Source: Capillibacterium thermochitinicola (GTDB taxonomy: Bacteria; Bacillota; UBA4882; UBA10575). From it: DNA of 64,000 bases. The notes beneath the pieces are model-generated. The model saw nothing but the letters and a program-made list of their open reading frames with translations. It did no database searches and was not told where the DNA came from. Each line of letters starts with the position of its first letter. The first letter of the stretch is position 1. This document shows positions 11,309-19,969 of this stretch, piece by piece. The stretch covers positions 1 to 64,000 of the forward strand of contig NZ_JAAKDE010000006.1 in NCBI RefSeq assembly GCF_013664685.1, written 5' to 3'. Both the position numbers and the translations under genes were made by a program.

Positions 11309-12268
11309 TCATCCTGGAGAATCCATTTCCTCCTGGCCAATAAAAGTTTCGGCAATTTTTAACAATTTCCGCATCCGGTGGTTCACCGCCGACTTACTCA
11401 AAGGCGGTGTGGCCAGTTCGCCAAGTTCCCTGAGGCTGACTTCGGGATGTTCCAGACGCAACCGGGCAACCTCCTGGAGGCTCGCGGGCAGGGTGGCCAG
11501 GACCTTCCGGTCTTGCAAAGCCTTGATCGCTTCCACTTGTTCCAAACCCGCCCGCACCGATTTCTCCAGGTTGGCCGTTTCACAATTGACCAGGCGGTTC
11601 ACTTCATTGCGCATCTCTTTAATCACGCGCACTTCTTCCATGGCCAAAAAAGCGCTGTGGGCACCGATGAAACTGATAAACCGGCTGATCGTTTCCGCGC
11701 CCTTCAAATAAACAGTATATTCCTTCCGGTGGTGGATGCCCGCCCGGAACCCGCAGAGGTTTAACAAATAATTTAAACCCACGGCAAACTCCTCGTTCTC
11801 GGTGGTGATCTCCAGATGGTAGTTGGGTTTCTGGGGATCGGTAATCGAACCGCGGGCCAAAAACGCCCCCCGCAAGAAAGCCGCCCGGCAGCAGTCGTTC
11901 CGGACCAGCGAGGGCGAGATGGCGCTGTTCAACTGCAACCCGGCCGATAAGATCTCCAGCTCCGTCAAGACCCGTTTGACATTCCGGGCCCCGATCAGCT
12001 GTAAGCGGTAGTGGCGCCGGTTAAACCGGCCGGTATCTTCCACAATAATCTGCCCGGGCAGCTGAAAGTATTTTTTCAGCAGTAAAAGGGTTTTCCGGAT
12101 TAAGGCCGCGCTTTCACTGCTGACCGTCAGGACATAAGAATGGTTGGCCCGTAAATGCAGACTGCCACTGGCCCGCACAATCGCCGCCAGTTCCGCCTTG
12201 ACGCAACATTTTTGCGCCGGGTACTTCCTGGCCAACTCTTCCTTCGTGCGTTGGGAATAGGTCCCCAC
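11309..12268 (-). CDS. whiA: Sporulation/division regulator WhiA
   Basis: DNA-binding protein of 319 aa conserved in Gram-positive bacteria. The N-terminal part has the LAGLIDADG-like fold (DCCRAAFLRGAFLARGSI) and the C-terminal part the helix-turn-helix (HPEVSLRELGELATPPLSKS). The start is GTG 12268 with GGGAGA upstream. The usual rapZ and yvcK neighbours are absent; here it is divergent from spmA. In Bacillus it affects division and nucleoid organisation. Confidence 0.94.
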   Translation of the reverse strand: MGTYSQRTKEELARKYPAQKCCVKAELAAIVRASGSLHLRANHSYVLTVSSESAALIRKTLLLLKKYFQLPGQIIVEDTGRFNRRHYRLQLIGARNVKRVLTELEILSAGLQLNSAISPSLVRNDCCRAAFLRGAFLARGSITDPQKPNYHLEITTENEEFAVGLNYLLNLCGFRAGIHHRKEYTVYLKGAETISRFISFIGAHSAFLAMEEVRVIKEMRNEVNRLVNCETANLEKSVRAGLEQVEAIKALQDRKVLATLPASLQEVARLRLEHPEVSLRELGELATPPLSKSAVNHRMRKLLKIAETFIGQEEMDSPG

Positions 12269-12346
12269 GATCTTTCTCTCCCATCACTAGCCATCCATTT
12301 ATTGGGCATAAACCCGCTACGCCACGTATATATAAATCTGTGGGGG

Positions 12347-12937
12347 GTGTTCGCCATCAATAAAATCTGGTTTGCCCTTTTTTTTCTCGGCTTTCTGGTA
12401 GCCGGGGCGACCGGACGCGTCGAGGAGACTACTCTGGCCCTCATTGCCGCCATGGAGGAGAGCGTCAACTTCACCTTGGAGCTCATTGGTTTTCTCGCCT
12501 TCTGGTCCGGCCTGCTCAAGATCGCCGAAGCCGCCGGCATCACCCAAAAAGTGGCCCGCGTCCTCCATCCGCTCCTCCGCCACCTGTTCCCCCGTCTTCC
12601 TTCCGACAGCCCGGCCATGGGCGCGATCACCCTTAGTTTGGCCGCCAACCTGCTCGGTTTAAGCCACGCCGCCACTCCGCTTGGTATCAAGGCCATGCAC
12701 GAGTTGGAAAAGGTCAACCCCACACCCGGCGAAGTCTCCGATGAGATGGCCGTATACCTGGCTTTAATCTTGGGCGGCGTCTCTTTCGTTCCTTCCACCA
12801 TCATTGCCGTCCGTTCGCGTGCCGGTTCCGTCCAACCATCGGTGGTGATCCTTCCTATTTTACTCGTCTCGCTGATCGGAACCACCGTGGCCCTGCTCAC
12901 GCATTTTATCATAAAAAAAAACCCGAAAGGAGAGTAA
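12347..12937 (+). CDS. spmA: Spore maturation protein A
   Basis: Membrane protein of the nucleoside-recognition (Gate) family, needed for spore core dehydration. About 196 aa with several hydrophobic helices and the conserved NLLGLSHAATPLGIKAM. The start is uncertain. GTG 12347 directly follows a G-run. An ATC at 12356 has a better spaced GGGGGGTG upstream and would give NKIWFALFFLG, matching the usual N-terminus. The open frame extends back to 12155 but overlaps whiA antisense and is not family-like there. spmB follows after 3 nt. Confidence 0.9.
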   Translation: MFAINKIWFALFFLGFLVAGATGRVEETTLALIAAMEESVNFTLELIGFLAFWSGLLKIAEAAGITQKVARVLHPLLRHLFPRLPSDSPAMGAITLSLAANLLGLSHAATPLGIKAMHELEKVNPTPGEVSDEMAVYLALILGGVSFVPSTIIAVRSRAGSVQPSVVILPILLVSLIGTTVALLTHFIIKKNPKGE

Positions 12938-12940
12938 AAA

Positions 12941-13465
12941 ATGAAACTACTCTCGGTTTGGGCCATTCCCCTCTTCATCCTGGTTGTGCTCGCCTGCGGC
13001 GAGTATAAAGGGGTTAAAGTATATGAAACCTTTATCGAAGGAGCCGGCACCGGTTTGAAAACCGGTTTCCAACTCCTCCCCTATTTCCTGGCCATCTTTG
13101 GCGCGCTCGCGGTCTTCAAGACTTCGGGTGCCCTTAGCCTTTTTTGCCGCCTCACCGCCCCGCTCGCCCGCCTCCTGCGGATTCCCGAGGAGATCATCCC
13201 CCTGGGTCTGGTGAAGCCGCTCTCCGGTTCGGGAACCATCGGGTTTCTGGCCGACTTAACACAGAAACATGGCCCCGATTCCCTCCTCGGCTTGATGGCT
13301 TCCATCATCGCCGGGGGCTCGGAGACCACATTCTATGTCCTCACCGTTTATCTCGGCGCCATCGGCATCAGCCGCCCGAAGCATCTGGTCGGTATGGGCC
13401 TCCTTGGCGACCTGGCCGCTTTCTTCGCGGCAATCGTTATAGCTCGGTGGTTTCAAATAGTCTAG
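12941..13465 (+). CDS. spmB: Spore maturation protein B
   Basis: Partner of SpmA, 174 aa, membrane protein of the Gate family. Seen: VYETFIEGAGTGLKTGFQLLPYF, split by a hydrophobic helix from KPLSGSGTIGFLADL and GGSETTFYVLTVYLGA. The ATG has AAAGGAG upstream. Its last 29 nt overlap the 3' end of the convergent divIVA-like gene. Confidence 0.94.
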   Translation: MKLLSVWAIPLFILVVLACGEYKGVKVYETFIEGAGTGLKTGFQLLPYFLAIFGALAVFKTSGALSLFCRLTAPLARLLRIPEEIIPLGLVKPLSGSGTIGFLADLTQKHGPDSLLGLMASIIAGGSETTFYVLTVYLGAIGISRPKHLVGMGLLGDLAAFFAAIVIARWFQIV

Positions 13466-14192
13466 CCGCTTTCGCTTTCGCCGCCGCCAGGACATCATCA
13501 TCATCGATTTCTGTCACGGCCGGCTTCGTGCGGGTTTCCACCTTCTTGAACCCACTCAGCTTCTCCAGCTTCTCCGGTTTCTCAAATTTATCCAGCTTCT
13601 CGTCGAAGCGTCCCAGTTTCTCCAGTTTCTCGTCAAACCGCTCTACACTCTCCAGTTTCTCCGGTTTTTCCGGCTTGACTTCCTTCTCTTCCTGCTTCCG
13701 GCTTACCCCGCAGCGGGAAAGATCGGTCATTTGCTCCCAGATGTCGTCAATATCCAGTTGTTTCTCGGCCATCTCAATCAAGGTCTGTAAAAAGCGGGTG
13801 AAATGGATCCGGAACATATCCACCTGCTGCTTGAGATTGGCCAACTGCTGGAGTTCGGCCTGGATCTCCTCCCGTACTTTCAGCCGCATCTGCTCGGCCC
13901 GGTTCTGCGCTTCCCGGAGAATGATCTCGGCTTGTTTCTCCCCGGCCGACTTGATCTCATCCGCGGTCCCCTGGGCGAGATAAAGCGTGTTTTTCAGGGT
14001 CTCTTCCATTGCCTGGTAGTTTTTGAGCAAATCTTTCTTCGCTTCCAACTCTTCCCGGAGATCGATGTTTTCTTTATATAGTTTTTCATAATCAACGATC
14101 AGCTTCCGCATAAACTCTTGAACCTCTTTGGTCTTGTAACCGCGGAATCCCCGTCGAAAAACCATGGTTTCCAAATCAACTGGTGTAAACAT
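13437..14192 (-). CDS. divIVA: DivIVA-domain coiled-coil protein
   Basis: Membrane-curvature or pole-associated scaffold, 251 aa. N-terminal DivIVA signature: LETMVFRRGFRGYKTKEVQEF. A long coiled coil follows (about 35-160). Residues about 170-225 are a Lys/Glu/Phe-rich low-complexity tract of repeats such as EKLEKLGRFDEKLDKF. The acidic end reads EIDDDDVLAAAKAKAARLF. The ATG has GGGAGG nine nt upstream. Neighbours ylmH, sepF and yggS match the ylm/division cluster of other Bacillota. Confidence 0.9.
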   Translation of the reverse strand: MFTPVDLETMVFRRGFRGYKTKEVQEFMRKLIVDYEKLYKENIDLREELEAKKDLLKNYQAMEETLKNTLYLAQGTADEIKSAGEKQAEIILREAQNRAEQMRLKVREEIQAELQQLANLKQQVDMFRIHFTRFLQTLIEMAEKQLDIDDIWEQMTDLSRCGVSRKQEEKEVKPEKPEKLESVERFDEKLEKLGRFDEKLDKFEKPEKLEKLSGFKKVETRTKPAVTEIDDDDVLAAAKAKAARLFETTEL

Positions 14193-14236
14193 CGGACCAA
14201 GCCTCCCTTTGCTAGCTAAATTATTCTGTTGTTGTT

Positions 14237-15046
14237 CTACAATAACCTCTTCAGTTTAACAAACAAACGCCCTTTGCGCGTTTCACCACCAATTTCCTCG
14301 ACAATGACCCGGCCCCGGCCCCGGATCGAAAGCACATCGTCCGTTGCCACCTTATAGTCGGGATCCGTGACCACTTGCCAGTTTACCTTAACCTTCCCCA
14401 TTTTGATCTCCCGGACCATCCGGCTCCGGGAAACACCGTAACCCAGCCCGGCCACCGCATCCAACCGCGGTGAAGCCACGGTGCTCCTGATCTCCTTAAC
14501 CCTTTCCACCGGGGTGTTCAATTGCTCCGGATCAATGGCCACCACCGTGACGGGCAAGGAACCGACTTTACTCAGGTTGGTCAGGATAAACTCGGCTATC
14601 TCCGCGGCGACCACCACCTGTGCTTCCTCAGTCCCCAGGAGAATGTCGCCGATTTTGCCCCGTTTCAGCCCCAAACCCATTATACTGCCTAAAACCGACC
14701 GGTGATTAAGCAGTGGTTCGGCTCCGGCGGGGGCGGCCTTCCCCCCTTTCAACGGCGGCCGAATTGCCAAATAAGCCAAAGGCGGTTCCACGGCCTCGTC
14801 CAGGTAAAAAGCGGGCATGACCACCATCCGTTGCCGCTCCGCTCCCCGGTACCCACCGAAATATAAAGCTTTAACCTCCGGTAGAAAATGGATTACTTCG
14901 CTACAAAGGGCCCGCTGATTCGGGTCAAGAAAATCCGTCGCCACCGGCGCGGTCTTCTTTAAAGCCGTTTCCACCTGGTCCAGGACCCGGGCCACCAGTT
15001 CCCGGTCTTCCCCTTCCAGGTGCGCCAAGAATCGTTCTTTATCCAT
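14237..15046 (-). CDS. ylmH: S4-domain RNA-binding protein YlmH (RqcP2-like)
   Basis: 269 aa. The N-terminal two thirds is the YlmH-specific region; the S4 domain is at about 185-250 (SPRLDAVAGLGYGVSRSRM, then GRVIVEEI). Relatives bind the 50S subunit and act in ribosome quality control with RqcH; the older view was a role in division. The ATG has AAAAGGAG upstream. It lies between divIVA and proC. Confidence 0.9.
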   Translation of the reverse strand: MDKERFLAHLEGEDRELVARVLDQVETALKKTAPVATDFLDPNQRALCSEVIHFLPEVKALYFGGYRGAERQRMVVMPAFYLDEAVEPPLAYLAIRPPLKGGKAAPAGAEPLLNHRSVLGSIMGLGLKRGKIGDILLGTEEAQVVVAAEIAEFILTNLSKVGSLPVTVVAIDPEQLNTPVERVKEIRSTVASPRLDAVAGLGYGVSRSRMVREIKMGKVKVNWQVVTDPDYKVATDDVLSIRGRGRVIVEEIGGETRKGRLFVKLKRLL

Positions 15047-15081
15047 GCCTGCTCCTTTTCTTCGTCAACCGTAATTCGTTC

Positions 15082-15894
15082 CTACTTTTTTCCTTCACCC
15101 AAAGCTTTAGCCCGGTCCGTAGCCGCCAGCACGGCCCTCATCACCTGTCCGGAAAAACCCGCTTCTTCCAAAGTATGGAGACCGGCAATGGTGGTTCCCC
15201 CCGGTGAGGTAACCATATCCCGGAGGACCGCCGGGTGCTCGTTGGTCTCGGCGACCATCCGCGCGCTCCCTAAAACCGTCGCCACCGCCAGTTCCCGGGC
15301 CAAAGCCCGCGGCAGTCCGGCCAGGACCCCGCCGTCGATCAAAGCTTCGATAAAGAGGTAGACATAACCGGGTCCGCTGCCCGACAGGCCGGTCACCGCA
15401 TCCATCAGGCTTTCCGGAACCAGGACCACCTGGCCCAAACTACGGAGGACCTTCTCCGCCCAGTCCTGTTCGGCGGACCCGCTTTGCGCCCCCAGGGCCA
15501 GGGCCGTAATCCCCGCCCCGATCAGCGCCGGCGTGTTGGGCATCGCCCGCAGGACCTTGGTTCCGGCGGGGAGGAGGGCTTCCAAAGCCGCCACCTTATA
15601 ACCGGCCACAATCGACAGGAGCGGCAGGCCTCCCAAATCTAAACCAGCCAGGGCCTCCGGCACCACCTGCGGCTTAACCGCCAGAATCACCCCGTCGGCT
15701 TCCTGCTTGTTTAAGGCGGCCAGCATCGCCCGGTTATCGGCAAAGGTTGCCACCCCGAGCTCCGCGAGAAGCTGCCGGCGGGCGGGATCCGGATCGGCCA
15801 CACAGATTGCGTTTGCCGGATAACCCTGTTTCAACAAGCCCTTGATGATGGCTGTGCCCATCAGGCCGCCGCCAATTAAACCTAACGCACCCAA
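15082..15894 (-). CDS. proC: Pyrroline-5-carboxylate reductase
   Basis: Last step of proline synthesis, NAD(P)H-dependent. 270 aa. Rossmann motif LGLIGGGLMGTAI at the N-terminus; VKPQVVPEAL; VLRAMPNTPALIGAG; the C-terminal signature includes MVTSPGGTTIAGLHTLEEAG. TTG start with AGGAGG six nt upstream. It is often found beside sepF in Bacillota. Confidence 0.96.
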   Translation of the reverse strand: MGALGLIGGGLMGTAIIKGLLKQGYPANAICVADPDPARRQLLAELGVATFADNRAMLAALNKQEADGVILAVKPQVVPEALAGLDLGGLPLLSIVAGYKVAALEALLPAGTKVLRAMPNTPALIGAGITALALGAQSGSAEQDWAEKVLRSLGQVVLVPESLMDAVTGLSGSGPGYVYLFIEALIDGGVLAGLPRALARELAVATVLGSARMVAETNEHPAVLRDMVTSPGGTTIAGLHTLEEAGFSGQVMRAVLAATDRAKALGEGKK

Positions 15895-15904
15895 AGGTCT
15901 CCTC

Positions 15905-16390
15905 CTAACGTTCTAAAAAATCGGTGTTGAAATAGGGGTTGCGCTCCGTCTCGGAACGCAACGGGAAAGAAACCTCCACGTTCAACGGCGTAAAGAGCAT
16001 AATCGACGAGCTGACTTTCTGCACCCCGCCGTCCAAGGCATAAACCGCCCCGCCGACAAAATCGGTAATCCGGCGGGCCACCGCTTTATCGGTCTCTTCC
16101 AGGTTAAGAATCACCGGTCGCTTGTTCTTCAACTGGTTAACGATGGATTGGACATCATCAAAGCTGCGCGGCTCGTAAACAACAAGACGTGTCGTTTTAT
16201 TGGGGCTGGAGAGGCTGACCACCTTCCCCCGTTCTTTCCCCTGGTTTACTTCCTTCATCCCGGGCACGGGATCGTCATCAACCTCTTCCACTTCAATCTG
16301 GGTCTCAAAACCCAGGAGGTTCATCAAACGTTCCAAAAAACTCTTTTTCCCTTCCGCCTCCGCCCATTCTTCATTACCCGGCGTTTTCAT
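15905..16390 (-). CDS. sepF: Cell division protein SepF
   Basis: Membrane anchor and bundler of FtsZ. 161 aa: an N-terminal helix (KSFLERLMNLLGFE), a variable linker, then the SepF core (about 70-150) with VVYEPRSFDDVQSIV, RPVILNLEETD and RRITDFVGGAVYALDG. ATG with GAGGG upstream. Only 2 nt separate it from yggS. Confidence 0.95.
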   Translation of the reverse strand: MKTPGNEEWAEAEGKKSFLERLMNLLGFETQIEVEEVDDDPVPGMKEVNQGKERGKVVSLSSPNKTTRLVVYEPRSFDDVQSIVNQLKNKRPVILNLEETDKAVARRITDFVGGAVYALDGGVQKVSSSIMLFTPLNVEVSFPLRSETERNPYFNTDFLER

Positions 16391-16392
16391 CG

Positions 16393-17094
16393 TTATCCCT
16401 CCGTTCCGGCACTAAAGATGGCACTGCCAATCCGTACAATCGTGGCACCTTCTTCAATGGCGACCCCGTAGTCGTTGCTCATCCCCATGGACAGTTCACG
16501 CCATTCAGGTCCGGGATGGTAATCCCGCTTGATCTGCTCGAATAGATGGCGTAATTCCCGAAAGACCGGCCGGCTTGTCTCCGGATCTTCGGTGTCAGGA
16601 GCCATGGTCATGAGGCCGACCGGCCGCAACCCGGACAGTTTCCGGACCGCGGTATAAAAAGCACCAACTTCCGCCGGGGCGACCCCATGTTTGGTCTGTT
16701 CCCTGGACACATTAACCTGGATCAAGACGGGAATCTCCTTGTTCAGCTTCCGGCTGGCCTGGTGGAGCGCTTCCGCCAGGCTCAACCGGTCCAGGGAATG
16801 GATCAGATCAAACCCGGCCGCCACCTGACGTGCCTTGTTCGTCTGCAAACTCCCGATAAAATGCCACTTAAATCTATTTTTCAAGTCGCCCAGGACTGCT
16901 TGTTTCCTGACCGCCTCCTGGAGACGGTTTTCGCCTATATGTTCCACGCCGAGGCCAATTAGCTCCTTAATGATCAGGGCATCCACATACTTCGTGACCA
17001 CCACCAAAGTCAGTTCCTCCGGGTGACGACCGGCAACGGTTAGTGCATCGTTGATCCTGGCACGGACTGCGGCAATGTTATCCGCTAACGCCAC
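16393..17094 (-). CDS. YggS/PLPBP-type pyridoxal-phosphate homeostasis protein
   Basis: Cytoplasmic PLP-binding protein related to YlmE, 233 aa with this start. The PLP lysine is in LVVVTKYVD; GENRLQEA and HFIGSLQTNKAR are family motifs; the C-terminal phosphate site is LSMGMSNDYGVAIEEG. I prefer GTG 17094 (GGGGGGTG six nt upstream) to the GTG at 17103, which abuts the SD. Confidence 0.94.
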   Translation of the reverse strand: MALADNIAAVRARINDALTVAGRHPEELTLVVVTKYVDALIIKELIGLGVEHIGENRLQEAVRKQAVLGDLKNRFKWHFIGSLQTNKARQVAAGFDLIHSLDRLSLAEALHQASRKLNKEIPVLIQVNVSREQTKHGVAPAEVGAFYTAVRKLSGLRPVGLMTMAPDTEDPETSRPVFRELRHLFEQIKRDYHPGPEWRELSMGMSNDYGVAIEEGATIVRIGSAIFSAGTEG

Positions 17095-17130
17095 TAGCTT
17101 CACCCCCCGCAGAACATGCTTGCTTTTGAA

Positions 17131-18279
17131 TTACCGGTAATAGACCGCCGTACCCAGGGGAAGCCCTTTCACAATTGCCCACTGCTCATTCATATCCACC
17201 ACTTCCACCCCGGTGGACCGCTTGTCCCCTTTGACCGCAGTCGTCACGGTCCAGCCGACGTTTTCTTCATAAGCCAGGGCCGGGGTGGGCACCCGGAGCC
17301 CCGTCACCGAGCTGTAGATCAGGTAAGCCGAAAAATTACGCCGCTCCAAAAACTCCGGGGCTAAAGTATGTTCCGTAAAATACCAACGGCGGTTGGTATA
17401 GTCGGTCGCCAAAAAAGAAAGCTTAAAGCGTTTGCCGTTCACCAGTAAGACCGCTTCTTCCGGCGGCTCCAGATTGACACCCTTCGGCAACTGACAAACC
17501 AGCGTCTGGTTATACTCGTTGATCATCTTCGCCCATGGTTCGCCTTCTTTGACCGTCGGATTAAAACCGCGGTTGCCGGTCAACCCCCGCGTCGTCGGGG
17601 CTTTTGGCGGGGCGTGCTCCAGGAGGTCAAACCCCTCGCCCCCGTCCAGCCTGGTACTGAAGATGCCGGGTTGGTCCGCGACGACCAGGTGATAGCACGC
17701 GCGCCAATTGGCACAGATCTTTTCGGCATTCCGCAACAGTTGATTCCGCATGGCCAGTATTTGGGTTTTACGTTGCGCCAGAAACTGCTCCCTTGCCTTT
17801 TCTTCGGCTGAATTTTTGTTGTGCACCGCCAGAAAAGTAAGGTCCTTGTCGATTTGGGCCACTTCTCGATCGAGTTGGTAAAGATGCTGGGCGATCGTCC
17901 GCAATGCCAAGCGGTCATCGGCGCCGAGCTTGGACCGGGCTTCCGCGCTCACCAGTTCGGCCACCGCCTCCCCGGCCCGGACCCGGGATCCTTCTTCCAC
18001 CAGTAAACGGGCTTCACCGCTGAAAGGAGCGGTCAGCACCGCCTCCGACCGCAGCACCAACACGTCCACCCATTGTCCATGCTCGATCGTCCCCCAGTCC
18101 ACCACCCGGACGCGGGGGAAAAGATAACTGACGCCGGTGTAAACCAACTGGGAAAGGAAGAGAAACAACAGCAAAACTGCGGTGATCAGGAGCGGAAGGC
18201 GGCAACGGGGTAAAAATTTCAACAAGCGCGCTAAAAAAGAATCCGGTCGCAAGGTATAACGTTTCAAGAACGATCCCAC
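17131..18279 (-). CDS. HlyD-like membrane-anchored protein
   Basis: 382 aa. One N-terminal hydrophobic helix (about 29-50), then a biotinyl-lipoyl-like half motif (LTAPFSGEARLLVEEGSRV, then RAGEAVAEL), a coiled-coil hairpin (about 115-190), and a beta-rich C-terminal half ending in a second barrel-sandwich segment. The layout matches periplasmic adaptor (HlyD) proteins, but no transporter gene is adjacent. Its place between yggS and pgeF suggests a role in envelope or division; the function is unknown. GTG start with GGAGG six nt upstream. Confidence 0.8.
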   Translation of the reverse strand: MGSFLKRYTLRPDSFLARLLKFLPRCRLPLLITAVLLLFLFLSQLVYTGVSYLFPRVRVVDWGTIEHGQWVDVLVLRSEAVLTAPFSGEARLLVEEGSRVRAGEAVAELVSAEARSKLGADDRLALRTIAQHLYQLDREVAQIDKDLTFLAVHNKNSAEEKAREQFLAQRKTQILAMRNQLLRNAEKICANWRACYHLVVADQPGIFSTRLDGGEGFDLLEHAPPKAPTTRGLTGNRGFNPTVKEGEPWAKMINEYNQTLVCQLPKGVNLEPPEEAVLLVNGKRFKLSFLATDYTNRRWYFTEHTLAPEFLERRNFSAYLIYSSVTGLRVPTPALAYEENVGWTVTTAVKGDKRSTGVEVVDMNEQWAIVKGLPLGTAVYYR

Positions 18280-18370
18280 CTCTGACCTCCCGGTCGTTGG
18301 AATTCCCCTTAAAATTATTAAGTTCGGTGATGTTCTACTTTTTTCCTGCTTTCCCCCGCATTCTTTGCAT

Positions 18371-19117
18371 TTATTTCATCACCACCAAAGAAAGCATCCG
18401 CCCGGTGGCCTGCTCCCGCCGGAAGGAGTAGAAAGCGGTATGGTGACAGGCGGTGCAAAGCCGGGCATTATCAATCTTTGCCGGAAGTAAACCGCAATTT
18501 TCCAGGAATTTTTGGTTGATCAGCGCCAGGTCCAGGGTGGATTCCTGCCGGGACACGGTAAGATCCAACTCGGGCCACTTTTCGGCAAACAGCGCAACCC
18601 GTTCCGGCGGCACCCGGTAACAACAGGAACCGATCGCCGGGCCAATCGCCGCGTAACATTCCGCCGGCACACTCCCGTACTCCGCTTCCATGCGGGCGAC
18701 CGTTTTCCGGACAATCCCGGCCAGCGTCCCTTTCCACCCGGCATGAACCGCCGCGATCACCCGGTGCACCGGATCAACCAGGATCACGGGGACACAATCC
18801 GCGTGGATCGTCGCCAGCCCGATCCCCGGCCGGTCGGTGATCATGGCGTCCGCCTCCGGCAACTCCTTGCCAGGCCGGAGCTGCTCAACCTTAAGGACCG
18901 TATCCCCGTGGACCTGCTTTACCAGTTGCGTTTGCGCGGGCGAAAGCCCAAAGAGGCCGAGAAAACGCCGCCGGTATTCCGCTTCCGCTTCGGCGTCCGC
19001 CGGCACCCCCGGGGCTTGATTGCGGGTGGAAAACCCTTGCTTTAACCAGGGAAAAGCGGCCAGCAACTGCGAACGGCAATACCGGATCCCGTTACTCCCC
19101 ACCAGTTGCCAGGCCAT
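18371..19117 (-). CDS. pgeF: PgeF/YfiH-family protein (multicopper-like, purine nucleoside phosphorylase)
   Basis: 248 aa. Members were first called polyphenol oxidases or laccase-like; some are purine nucleoside phosphorylases, and E. coli YfiH edits peptidoglycan. Zn/active-site motifs seen: KQVHGDTV, TIHADCVPV, AAVHAGWKG, GPAIGSCCYRV and ARLCTACH. The ATG has GGAGGG upstream. The first codons overlap the end of the NrdG-like gene by 26 nt, so the two are probably coupled. Confidence 0.9.
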   Translation of the reverse strand: MAWQLVGSNGIRYCRSQLLAAFPWLKQGFSTRNQAPGVPADAEAEAEYRRRFLGLFGLSPAQTQLVKQVHGDTVLKVEQLRPGKELPEADAMITDRPGIGLATIHADCVPVILVDPVHRVIAAVHAGWKGTLAGIVRKTVARMEAEYGSVPAECYAAIGPAIGSCCYRVPPERVALFAEKWPELDLTVSRQESTLDLALINQKFLENCGLLPAKIDNARLCTACHHTAFYSFRREQATGRMLSLVVMK

Positions 19118-19643
19118 GCTTTATCCCTCCGTTCGGCACCCAGAGCACCGGGCACTCTTTCCCCAAAGATGCTTGGACATCAATGATCCGCTGGTTGCGC
19201 GAACCCCGGAACGGCAGGCGCTGTTCCTTTTCGGCTTCAAGAAACGGGCCGTCAACCAAAAGCGCCGTTATTTTCAGGAGCTCCTTAATGACCGGCGAAG
19301 GCATCCGCAAAATCTCTTCCCAGGTATAACCCGTATAGATCATCACGTTCCCCTGCGCCGCACGGGCCTTGCGGGCAAGGGCCAGGGCCCCTTCCGGCTG
19401 GGCCAGCGGTTCACCGCCGCTGAGGGTAATGCCCGAGAGCAACGGGTTGTAACGTAACAAACGCCATACTTCATCAACCGAGAGGCGCTGTCCGCCCCGG
19501 GGGTCCCAAGTTTCCGGATTGTGGCAACCCGGACAATGGTGGGGACAACCTTGAAAAAAGACGACCGCCCGCAAACCCGGGCCGTCCACCACGCTCTCCG
19601 GGACCACTCCGGCAATCTGAATACTTAGCTTCCCGTCGGTCAT
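19092..19643 (-). CDS. nrdG: NrdG-like radical-SAM activase (anaerobic ribonucleotide reductase activating protein)
   Basis: 183 aa. The cluster motif is CX3CX2C (GCPHHCPGC), followed by ITLSGGEPL and YTGYTWEEI, all typical of NrdG: 4Fe-4S/SAM enzymes that install the glycyl radical on NrdD. ATG 19643 lies nine nt after GGAGG; the open frame runs back to 19721 without SD support. No nrdD is in the window, so the substrate is inferred. A DnaA-box cluster lies 110-280 nt upstream. Confidence 0.85.
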   Translation of the reverse strand: MTDGKLSIQIAGVVPESVVDGPGLRAVVFFQGCPHHCPGCHNPETWDPRGGQRLSVDEVWRLLRYNPLLSGITLSGGEPLAQPEGALALARKARAAQGNVMIYTGYTWEEILRMPSPVIKELLKITALLVDGPFLEAEKEQRLPFRGSRNQRIIDVQASLGKECPVLWVPNGGIKHGLATGGE

Positions 19644-19753
19644 CCACATTCTCCTCCCTGCACCAGCCTTAACATAATCAAACCACGCCCAACTCATCTT
19701 ATGCCCAGCTAAAGCCGGCATTCACCCTTTGCTTGCCCCGCCAAGGCATATAG

Positions 19754-19925
19754 TTATCCCTGTGGTTCTCCACACTTTCCACAGACTTATCCACAAGGGA
19801 AAGCAGGAGAAATGGGGATTTTTCGTAGGGTATTCCACAATATCCACAAACCAGTCTACAAAATAATTGTCCATAAATAACCCGATTTTAAGTGGAGTTT
19901 ATGGAATAATCCACATTTATCCACA
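19754..19925 (+). promoter_or_regulatory. DnaA-box cluster
   Basis: About eight boxes, all in the same orientation, in 172 bp. Exact TTATCCACA at 19787-19795 and 19917-19925. One mismatch: TTCTCCACA 19766, ATATCCACA 19840, TAATCCACA 19907. Two mismatches: CTTTCCACA 19775, TATTCCACA 19831, TTGTCCATA 19867. An AT-rich stretch lies at 19856-19890. The cluster fills the gap between the end of tsaD and the start of the NrdG-like gene. dnaA and dnaN are not near, so it is more likely a DnaA-titrating or regulatory site than the origin. Confidence 0.75.
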
Positions 19926-19969
19926 ATCCGTTCTCCCGGTGGCCTTTTCCTTGCCACCAACCCTCAGCT

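Noticed and set aside
12306-12335. SigF/SigG-like promoter before spmA
   Set aside because: GCATA and an ATA-rich -10 fit loosely, but the start site would fall inside the SD region.
13560-13690. Minisatellite or CRISPR-like repeat
   Set aside because: The imperfect repeats are coding sequence for Lys/Glu/Phe-rich repeats of the DivIVA-like protein.
19754-19925. Chromosomal replication origin
   Set aside because: DnaA boxes are dense, but dnaA, dnaN, rpmH and gyr genes are absent, so a regulatory cluster is preferred.
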